In this document: piece after piece, positions 56,255 to 64,000 of the stretch
Layout of the letters: every line of letters begins with the position of its first letter
Numbering within the stretch: position 1 is the first letter of the stretch
Assembly: GCA_944472155.2 (NCBI GenBank)
Contig: OX235279.1
Span: 142,076,920-142,140,919 of the forward strand
DNA: 64,000 nt
Source: Trichobilharzia szidati
Lineage: Eukaryota; Platyhelminthes; Trematoda; Strigeidida; Schistosomatidae
Direction of reading: 5' to 3'
Program-made: the position numbers and the translations under genes
Notes under the pieces: model-generated
Databases searched by the model: none
The model's input: the letters and a program-made list of their open reading frames with translations, nothing else
Told to the model about the DNA's origin: nothing

Positions 56255-59095
56255 AGAAAAGGCGTTCAATGAAGAGTTACACCTTTCGGCTTTACCATTC
56301 TCAAGCTGTACAGTCGCATATATATAGTTAATTATCTTATCAACAAAATGAATACTTCAGAGTTTTGTCATTAGAATTGTAAATTTTAGATAACAAATTG
56401 CCTTACGTGGAAAGGGTTAATGGGCCAGAAACTAAACTAAGATTAAGTAAGCAAGTTGGGTGACGTAATCTAATTGACGGGATTGAGTAGAGCTCAGCTA
56501 AAATTAAAACCGTGCGTCGGTGGTATAGCGGTTAGGACGCTCGCCGACCATGCAAATGGTCCGGGGTTCGATCCCCGGCCGCCAACGCACTCCTTTACCT
56601 CGTTGAGCCAGAAATAATGCTGGTGAAGAGGAAAGGTTGGGCATGAGGCTAGCAACCCCATCCTGTAAAATAAACACTGCTACAGAAACTTCAAGCCATT
56701 AGCTTGAAGCCCTATGTTCCACTGGGAACGTGAAGGAAAAAAAAAATTAAAACTGAACAAAAGTCAAGTTAACAGTAGTGGTAATAAGGGGTAGAGATTT
56801 AATATGGAGTGAGGGGGAGAAACTACCTTACAATTAAGAAACAAATAAGCAGTAAAAAAGATGAAACAAAATTACATATTTGGTGTTAAGATAGGTCAGA
56901 TCCACGGTAGATTTAATGACTGAACAAACTTCTTTTGGATGCAGAGTTAAGGTTTTAATATACGAATTGCCAATGCTTCCGCAGTTTGAAGAAGTTGGAT
57001 TGGTACTCTTTTTGCCAGATTCCTGCGTATTCTATAGATGATTTTGAAGTTGCTTTGTGGGCCAACTTGGTGTCCAGATTCGACTAAGCGTTCCAGTATA
57101 CACCTGAAGGGTGGTCTTTTTTCTCCTTTATAAAGCCATGAGGGTAAGTATTTGATGATACGCTTGGATAGCAAACGCTATGTATGGCCAATATACCAGC
57201 TCCGCACGAGCGGGCGAATTGGTAGATGCACATTGATGAAGCCAACGGTGCAAGCTTATCCTTAGCATTCATGCGAATCATTGGTTTCGCAGAGAAGGTT
57301 AGTCGGAGTTCAGCCGCGAAGAAGGTTTTCTTCAGTGAGCGGAACAGGTGGTTTCTCAGTATTTTTGCTGATGAGTCTCCACTGAATCGTAGATCCAGGT
57401 GCAGACGTTTTTTGTGAGAAGAGAGAGTGGGCGGTTTTGGTGGTTTGGGTTTCATAGATTTTGTGATGAAATGTCCTGAGCAGCTATTTTCGAGGAGGAT
57501 TCTCTTTATAGTGTTTAACTCCTCTCCCATAGTATCTGGGCTGTAAATGCTGCGGATTTTGTGACTCAGTGAACGAATCAAGTTTTTTTTATATAGGGGC
57601 ACTCAACTGTGAAAGTTAGTAAGTTATCCGTTCTATGTCAGCTTTCTGTAGATGGATCGTTTTAGTGTTGCATCTTGTCCACGTCTTGTTAATTGGACGT
57701 CCAGAAAAGATATATTTGTCTCGGATTCCTTCTCTAGTGTGGACTGTATTGCTGTATGGTAGCTATTGAAGAAGTCCAAGATGTTATCTAAGTTCTCCCC
57801 ATTGTTGGAGATAGTTAAGGTGTCGTCCACGTATCTCTTGTAAAACCTAAAGTTGTTAACCATTTTAATTAGATGTTTGTTTTGACATGGTTTGATATGG
57901 TAAAGTTCCCAGGCGACGGGCCAGGTGGTGAACTCATAGCTGTACAATCTTTTTGTCGATATATTTCGTTATCGAAAGAGAATTGGACGTTTAGGGTGCA
58001 TTTAAGAGGAGCTCGTTCAAATATTCAGCGGGTATACCAATGTTCATTTTCTTTGAATCAATATTTTCACATATACAGCATATTGTTTCAGTTAATGGGA
58101 CGTTTGTAAACAATGATATCACATCTAGTGAGAACATGGTTTCAGTGGAATTGACAGAGGCGAAGGAATCTCGGAGTGAGTGGCAGGAAATTGACCTTCT
58201 GAATGGTTTTAGTAGGTCTGATAGCCATTGGGCAGTGCGATGATAAGGTGAATTAGTCATATCGAGAATGGTTCGAAGAGGTTTATCTATCTTGTACACT
58301 TTCGGTAATCCATAAAGTTGGGGTGTATTTGAGCCAGACGGCCTCAGTGATTCGAAGGTTTCAGCGTCCATGAATGATTGAGTTTTTAATTTTAGTAGAA
58401 TATCTGTTAGTGTTTGTTCAGTTTGCTCCGTCATGTTCTTTTCATTGGTTGGTTTTGCAAATTTGAGCTCGTCGCATAGGATGATCAGCATTTTACTTTT
58501 GTAGTCTTCACGATTCATAACTACGATTCCCCCATCTTATTATTTTATTTGAAGTGTTGACAGTTTGATATTTGAGAGATTAAATACGTATTTTTCCGGA
58601 TTGTTTGGGAATGGATGTTCGGTATTACTCATCGACTTTAGGATTTTAACGAGATTTAACTTGATCTTATCACATTGTTTCTGTGGGACTTCTTGGATAT
58701 ATTCTTCTAGGGATTGTCGTAGTTCTTAATCGAAATCATAGACTGCATGAACTCGTAAATCGACGTTTCACTCTAGTTCAAGGACACACGATTGGACGGA
58801 GTCAGTGTTCTTTAGTGTGTCGCTTGAGTGTTCTGGTATTGGGATGGGTATGATTGCGTCTGAGTGACTTCCAGATAATCTTTGGATATTCATGTCGTCT
58901 AAACATTCTATTAAGAACTGTATTTCTGCCTTCGCTACTGTTAGATTGACGGAGTAACTCAGGAAACTGTCTAGCTCCTCCACCATCACTGGAACCTTGC
59001 AACGTTTAAGCAACTTAAAAATTCCCATTGAGTCATACAAAAGAAAAGGCGTTCGAAGAAGAGTTTCTCTTTTCGGCAAACTCAGCAGCTCAGGA
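56255..59095 (-). mobile_element. Penelope-like element flanked by terminal repeats
   Basis: Read on minus from 59095: a terminal repeat (59010-59095); N-terminal frames (59079-58768, with SLEEYIQEVPQKQCDKIKLN and FPNNPEKYVFNLSN at about 58720-58530); and the reverse transcriptase (58518-57991: YGLPKVYKIDKPLRTILDM, FSLDVISLFTNVPLTETI). Then comes a damaged palm and catalytic YKRYVDDTLTI at about 57840, linker KKTFFAAELRLTFSAKP, and a GIY-YIG domain (about 57270-56930) that is frameshifted. A second terminal repeat lies at 56255-56330 in the same orientation. A SINE is inserted at 56511-56753. The element fills most of intron 3, 270 bases before exon 4. Confidence 0.85.
56511..56753 (+). mobile_element. 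tRNA-headed SINE, family A, nested
   Basis: A complete copy with head GTGCGTCGGTGGTATAGCGG, B box GGGTTCGATCCCC, tail and poly(A). AAATTAAAAC flanks both sides. It sits between the endonuclease and the 3' terminal repeat of the Penelope-like element. Confidence 0.92.
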
Positions 59096-59364
59096 GTCTC
59101 TAACCGTTTAAACTTTCTGCTCTTGAGGGACTAAACCCTAGATTTTTAGGTTCCAGAGTGACTGCACAGTCACTGACTCCTACTGACTTCATGACTTAGT
59201 GACACTGCCATCCAAAATGATGATGTTTTAGTGACGAAAACAACCTTGGAATCAATCAGACTTTTATAAAACTAAAGATTGAAATATGATATTCTTTTAT
59301 ATCACAAGATTTTTTTATTACGTAAATGGAATTTTATAATAAAACTGTTTAATTTTCATTACAG

Positions 59365-59548
59365 TTTATGCAAGTGGTTGAAGCAGCAGTTGAAGCAAGA
59401 AAAGTGCATATTCTACAACAAGATACACTCAACACTGACGCCAAGACCTACAGTTTCCCTGTGGACTCTCACCTTACCCAGTTAACTATTCATGTTACAA
59501 ATCATCATAGAAATCAGGCAATTCATGTAAAAATACGTAATCCTGAAG
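59365..59548 (+). CDS. HMCN1-like: Hemicentin homologue, exon 4
   Basis: Acceptor TTTTCATTACAG, donor GAAG|GTAAAT; enters in phase 0 and leaves in phase 1. It encodes FMQVVEAAVEARKVHILQQD, then TYSFPVDSHLTQLTIHVTN and IHVKIRNPEG. Hemicentins have VEEAVQASKVHLL, then IPFDPSLKEVTVSLSG and IEIRNPLG right after the vWA domain, so this is the hemicentin-specific beta-rich segment. The first residues complete the last helix of the vWA domain. Confidence 0.93.
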
Positions 59549-59614
59549 GTAAATGGAAGAAATAATTTTTAATAAGATTTACTTTTACAAATTCTTGCAT
59601 ATGAATAGGTTGAT

Positions 59615-59828
59615 TTTTTTTATCCCTTCACGTTCCCAGTGGGACATAGGTCTTCAAGCTAGAGGCTTGAAGTTTCTGTAGCAGTGTTTATTTTTACAGG
59701 ATGGGGTTGCTTGCCTCATGCCCAATCTTTCCTCTTCACTAGCTTTTTTATTACGTACGTCGGCCGGGGATCGAACCCCAGACCATGTGCATGGTAGGCG
59801 AGCGTCCTGACCGCTGTGCCACCGACGC
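59615..59828 (-). mobile_element. tRNA-headed SINE, family A
   Basis: A reverse copy with head at 59757-59828 (B box GGTTCGATCCCC on minus) and a somewhat shortened body. GAATAGGTTGAT at 59603-59614 and GAATAGTTTGAT at 59829-59840 form a target duplication with one change. It lies 66 bases after exon 4. Confidence 0.92.
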
Positions 59829-59989
59829 GAATAGTTTGATAGAAGCGATATTTTAACTCTAGTTATGTTGGTTATATTTCTGCTGGAACAACTCGTTTAT
59901 TCTGAAATAGCGATATGATGGGAAGATTCCTTATGAATAACTACAGAATCTTCGGAAGAATTATGCATACACTAGAAGAAATATTATTT

Positions 59990-60425
59990 GAGCTCTGTGT
60001 CTTTTTCGGTGTTCTAGTTTAGAACTCGACTGTTTGCACCCACTTGAATTCGTACTCAGGAAATTTTGGTTACAAGTTTAGCCACTTGGACAAGATTCAG
60101 TGGCCAGCCCATGAATCCCAACTTCCACTGATTTATGATCCTAGTGCGAATACCAGCCAGTGCCATTGGCGAGTACCTGTTCTCACTCATGACTGGGTGG
60201 ACCCTACTGGTCACAAAATGGTAAATAGAAGTTGGAATTCATGGGACATTGAGTGAGGTTCCAGTGGCTCGCCTTGTAGCAGGAAGTACTTGAGTTCGAA
60301 CCCCAGTGGATGAGTAGCCCATTAGTCCCAAACTAGGACAAAACAGCTGTTCACTACTGCCTGTTTACTTTCGGTGGTTCTCTAACTGATATCAATCCGA
60401 CGTCAAACTTAAAACAAACCAGATC
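59990..60425. mobile_element. Palindromic hammerhead element, degraded
   Basis: The left arm is on minus (CTAGTTTAGAACTCGAC and the head read on minus, 60010-60140). The spacer has GGGTGGACCCTACTGGTCAC. The right arm is on plus: head AAGTTGGAATTCATGGG, B box GAGTTCGAACCCC, hammerhead remnant TAGTCCCAAACTAGGACAAAACAGCTG, and the end TCTCTAACTGATATCAATCC. Same arrangement as 46496-46907. The CTGANGA and GAAAC boxes are mutated. Confidence 0.7.
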
Positions 60426-60429
60426 CTTA

Positions 60430-61150
60430 CAAACTAACTCGGGGAAATGTATGACAATTAACAAACAGGTAAATTTTCTCAACGCAGTAACTAGATCAAA
60501 ATGTTATGCGGCTTAAAGCCATGTTTAGTTGTTTTCTTATTAAGAGTATACACATGTAATCCGACACATATATATTTAACTGAAAAGTTTTATGCAATCC
60601 ACAGAGTATTTTCCAGATTCCAATTGTCAAATTGTCAAATGGATATACTCAATATCTACAACAGACATCAAAACGACATCCAACTTCTATTGTCTTTGAA
60701 TAGCATAAGAAATAACCTTAATGAGGTTTATAAGTTGCAGAAAAGAAACAAAATCTGCTTACAGTTAATAAGTATATGACTGCTTAATTGTTTTGACTTT
60801 ATTTTCTGAAATTTTGACGCGATCATGGGTCAGTAGGCTCCGAAAGGAAGTTTTTGAATTTTAATTCTATTAGTGATTTTTATCATAAAATTATAATAAT
60901 CAAATATTTGCATGCCTCAGTTTTCCAATCTAGACATTTTAGTTATACGATGAAGTGACGAATAAGATTAAAACGAATATCTGGGACGAAGTAGGATATT
61001 ATTACCTCGAATGTGACAAAAAGTGCCAGTTTCCTTTTCAAATTAGTCAATATCCCATTAGGTTTACACCAGTTTACTAAATTAGATTTATCTTAAGAAG
61101 TTTTACCAACAAGTTTAATATTTTGACACCTTTTCATTCATTTTAATCAG
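60430..61150. other. Hemicentin intron 4, no recognised element
   Basis: AT-rich. The 92-codon frame at 60501-60779 has no recognised motif and no support as an exon. Confidence 0.4.
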
Positions 61151-61426
61151 GTAAGCTAATCGGCAAGGAAGACGGTCTCAAACAACTGATGAAAGCTGTT
61201 AAGTCTGTATTTGTTGGTTCAATTGATCGACCTAAGGCTGGCCAGTGGACTTTAGAAGTGGGCACAGAACCGGAAGAGGCTGATTTAGATGAGCCAGATG
61301 AGAGTAAACAATCTGAACGGTGGATTTCTGTTCGGGTTTCTGGTATAAGTGATGTCGACTTTCTTCAGGGATTTTCGACAACACCAAGACTGCATAACCA
61401 TGGAGCATCAACACAACCAATAGCAG
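61151..61426 (+). CDS. HMCN1-like: Hemicentin homologue, exon 5
   Basis: Acceptor TTTTAATCAG, donor CAG|GTAAGT; enters in phase 1 and leaves in phase 1. It encodes KLIGKEDGLKQLMKAVKSVF, then DRPKAGQWTLEVGTEPEEAD and WISVRVSGISDVDFLQGFS. Known hemicentins read NPLGKLIKKGFGLHELL, then PEAGMWTVKTSSSGRHSVR and ITGLSTIDFRAGF, so the match is collinear. An acidic insert (EPEEADLDEPDESKQSE) replaces the short loop of the vertebrate proteins. An alternating AT tract begins about 10 bases after the donor. Confidence 0.93.
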
Positions 61427-61434
61427 GTAAGTCT

Positions 61435-61458
61435 AATATATATATATATATATACATA
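61435..61458 (+). repeat. (AT)n microsatellite beside exon 5 donor
   Basis: About eleven AT units beginning 9 bases after the exon 5 boundary, within the intron start. Confidence 0.85.
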
Positions 61459-62882
61459 TAATGGCAAGTAATAGTACACTACCTGCTTGTTAACACTCAT
61501 TAGCACACCATGTCTTAAATCCTGAGGATGCTTACATTCCATTAGGGTTTAGGATTTCTATGACCCAGTTCCCAATACAGAGATTTACCATTCATTTCTT
61601 TAGGTTTCAGAAATTAAATTACTTCGCCTTACACCTACCGTCATGCACTGTAGTGCATCATTTTGTACGACAACTGTGTGACCAATAGACATTGATCATT
61701 CCATAGGTCTGCATTCACAGACAGTTTATATATGATGCAATTTACTGATGATATGTTGTCCAATAACTTTTTCCGTTATTATGTTAAACTGGATAATTAT
61801 TCACTGGGAAACTGAGTATATATAATATAGGAAACATTTTCGTTTACATGTCAAGAAACGTAAATTTTACAAAGCAAGAACAGTGGTTTGTACAGAATAA
61901 GATGCCATCACCATTTATTTCTTTGGCTTCTCAAAAGCTGCAGACAGTTTAAAGAAATCATTAAGTTTATGTACAGAACGATTTAAAAAAAATTTGCAAG
62001 TGTTACCTAATATCAGTTAACAGGACCCTCCAAACATAATTGACAGTGCTCAGAAATTACACCTATGTGGCTTACACACAGAAAGTTCAAATTTAAACAA
62101 ATATTTGGGTACAATGGGAAGGGCTGGATAACAAAGACAAAAGGTGAACAAGATAATGAGTAAATTACGAACTGAGTACCAGTGTGGTGAATTCAGCAGA
62201 AATCATAGGAACAAGGGAAGGGGATGGGAGGAGAAATTAAAGCCAGAGATTGCGTAGTCAGGTAAGAGAGATAGAATAAAGACATCGAGTTATCATGGCA
62301 AGGAAAGACTGAAAACTGCCCCTTTTTTATTTAAACTTGAGCTTTCTGTGTATAAGCTATTTAAGCATAGTTTTTGAGCACTGCTTATTAAGTTTGAAGT
62401 CTCCAGTCAACTGATATCGTGTAACATTTGCAAAGATATTAAGATTGTTGTACACATAAACTTAATAATTTCTTTGGGCTGTACTCAGCTGATGAGAAGC
62501 CGACAGTACCACCTTGTTCTGCACAAACATTTGTTTTTGCATTGTTTAAAACCACGAAGGGGAATAAGTGTATGAAGTGTATCCTACAGACAAAACAATA
62601 CCGGACCAGGAAGAATAGTATGTGATAATTAATCGTAAAACTTTATAAAAATGATATACTGTTGGCTGAAACAATAAAAGCGGATTGAGCAGACGGAATT
62701 ATTTACATTTACAAAGTCTCACCACTTATAGACCAGTTCCACAGAGCTCATAAATCCTGAAGCAGATCAAGGAAGTACTCAGAAGCTTTACATTTGCGAT
62801 TCAAGTCTTTTTAAGGATTATTTGCAGTTATAAGAGTAATATTTCTATTGACAGTGGTTCAATTTGTGACTTTAAAATAATC
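61459..62882. other. Hemicentin intron 5, no recognised element
   Basis: AT-rich intron without a recognisable gene or shared repeat. Confidence 0.4.
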
Positions 62883-63082
62883 CGGCTGGCGTCGGTGGCA
62901 CAGTGGTTAGGACTCTCGCCGACCGTGCACATGGTCCAGGGTTCAATCCCCTCCCGACGCACACTCGATATCTATGGTCCGCCTGTAAATTTGGGCTACC
63001 GATATCCATGCTGAAAATTCCATACTTGTACTGAAAATACGGTGTGGCATCAAGCTGTAATCAAAATAAAAAATTAAAAAAT
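62883..63082 (+). mobile_element. tRNA-headed SINE, family B
   Basis: Same head and body as 29839-30040: GCGTCGGTGGCACAGTGG, B box GGTTCAATCCCC, CGATATCTATGGTCCGCC, TACCGATATCCATGCTGAAA, and a (AAAAT)-rich end. AAAATAAT on both sides is a plausible target duplication. Confidence 0.88.
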
Positions 63083-63149
63083 AAAATAATATACCCAGAC
63101 TCATTCTTTATATCTTCGAGTGGCTAAGGCAATATAAGTAACGAATACT

Positions 63150-63230
63150 TTAATTGCCTTCAAAACCAGTACTCCCAGGTTTTCCAATGGTTCTGTGACC
63201 GATGTCAGCTCATGATGACATCCAGTAACC
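63150..63230 (+). repeat. Hammerhead-repeat 3' fragment
   Basis: CCAGTACTCCCAGG, TTTTCCAATGGTTCTGTGACC and GATGTCAGCTCATGATGAC match the sequence after the ribozyme in the unit at 12915-13165. The ribozyme itself is missing. Confidence 0.6.
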
Positions 63231-63559
63231 AAAAAGCAAAATGTTTTAGATGCTGTACTAAAGCATTTCTATGCCGTTTGTATACTCAAGATTGATCGAA
63301 GAATCTGCTACTGACTAGTCTACTCTTGAATATTTTAAGATACGTCTCTGGTGGCTAGATATCTTCTCGAGACATAACAATCCTACCCTAAAACGGAACG
63401 AATATTATTCCACACAAAAGATTAGGTAGATCTTTTTATTAAGCATACTAAATAATACTTAATTCACATTGCGTTATTCATTGAAACAGTAGAATACTTC
63501 CAAATACCAGTCACACAGCTAAGCCCACAGCAAGTTTCCATTTGTAATTTTTTCTTTAG

Positions 63560-63744
63560 GTGTTCAAAATTACATTATGGTTAATATGACTGGAAGATTT
63601 TTACCCGGACAAGTTGATCATTTTGATATGAGAGCTCCAAATGGTGCGTCAGTTGTTCGACTACCTGTACAACAAACTGCGAAAACACAAATTTACGTTA
63701 GTCAGCAAGCAATGGACCCAATTACTGGACATTATTACCTTGAA
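63560..63744 (+). CDS. HMCN1-like: Hemicentin homologue, exon 6 (gene continues)
   Basis: Acceptor TTTTTTCTTTAG, donor GAA|GTATGT; enters in phase 1 (shared Gly codon) and leaves in phase 0. It encodes VQNYIMVNMTGRFLPGQVDH, then FDMRAPNGASVVRLPVQQTA and IYVSQQAMDPITGHYYLE. This is the start of the second hemicentin-specific beta domain after the vWA. NMT is a potential glycosylation site. The Ig-type repeats typical of hemicentins would be encoded to the right of the window, so gene length and repeat number cannot be judged. Confidence 0.85.
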
Positions 63745-63979
63745 GTATGTTGTTATTCTCATAATTTTTGTTTAACTAGTTGGGTTTTTATTAGAACTTT
63801 CTTAAAAGTAGTACATACATGTAAGAGATTGCTTCTTTTTTACAACGTGCATTTTCTTGTACATTTCTCCTAGATTTTGTTTTACGAAAGAAAATTTATT
63901 ATCATTATTATTAGTTATGACTGTTATTTGTTCAGGAACAAATTTATTGCACATTAATATTAAACAGAGGGAAAATTTG

Positions 63980-64000
63980 TTTTGATAAAGTCTCACAGTG
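63980..64000 (-). repeat. Edge of palindrome-forming repeat
   Basis: TTTTGATAAAGTCTCACAGTG is the reverse complement of the stretch at about 30910-30932. The element continues past the window. Confidence 0.6.

Noticed and set aside
60501..60779. A 92-codon frame as a hemicentin exon or small gene
   Set aside because: Exons 4 and 5 join in phase without it, and the sequence does not resemble any part of hemicentin.

Overview
This window looks like flatworm DNA, most likely from a blood fluke of the genus Schistosoma. It is AT-rich, has small exons in very long introns, and is packed with degraded retroelements of types typical of schistosomes: CR1-like and RTE-like non-LTR elements, Penelope-like elements with GIY-YIG endonucleases, tRNA-headed SINEs, and a hammerhead-ribozyme repeat resembling the Sm-alpha family. 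No bacterial features are present. The species cannot be decided from the sequence alone.

Two protein-coding genes are supported, both on the + strand. Gene A (2164-12299) is the 3' part of a gene that begins before the window. One exon encodes a transmembrane helix and three exons encode a long cytoplasmic tail. The tail carries a DPSGQ...PYA motif like the CC1 motif of Roundabout (Robo) axon-guidance receptors, plus three ITIM-like tyrosine motifs. Gene B (33142 to beyond the window) is the 5' part of a hemicentin homologue, a large secreted extracellular-matrix protein. Six exons encode a signal peptide, a von Willebrand factor A domain with its metal-binding motif, and the hemicentin-specific region after it. 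All exon phases agree and give 465 codons in the window. Its first intron is 17.3 kb and appears to use a GC-AG splice pair. A strong splice acceptor lies 4 bases before the start codon.

By region: 1-12.3 kb is gene A with old repeats in its introns. 12.3-33.1 kb is an intergenic repeat cluster: a CR1-like copy, one near-complete and one partial Penelope-like element, an RTE-like copy with a target-site duplication, SINEs, hammerhead repeats, and a near-perfect 45-bp-arm hairpin. 33.1-64 kb is hemicentin, whose introns hold at least nine tRNA-headed SINEs in both orientations, several Penelope-like fragments and further hammerhead repeats.

The most notable find is a palindromic, hammerhead-bearing element at 46496-46907. 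It is flanked by an exact 13-bp target duplication and contains one hammerhead (46554-46599, minus strand) that meets the full catalytic consensus. Other copies in the window have decayed cores. The main SINE family also shares its 3' tail with the RTE-like element, which suggests the RTE machinery moves it.
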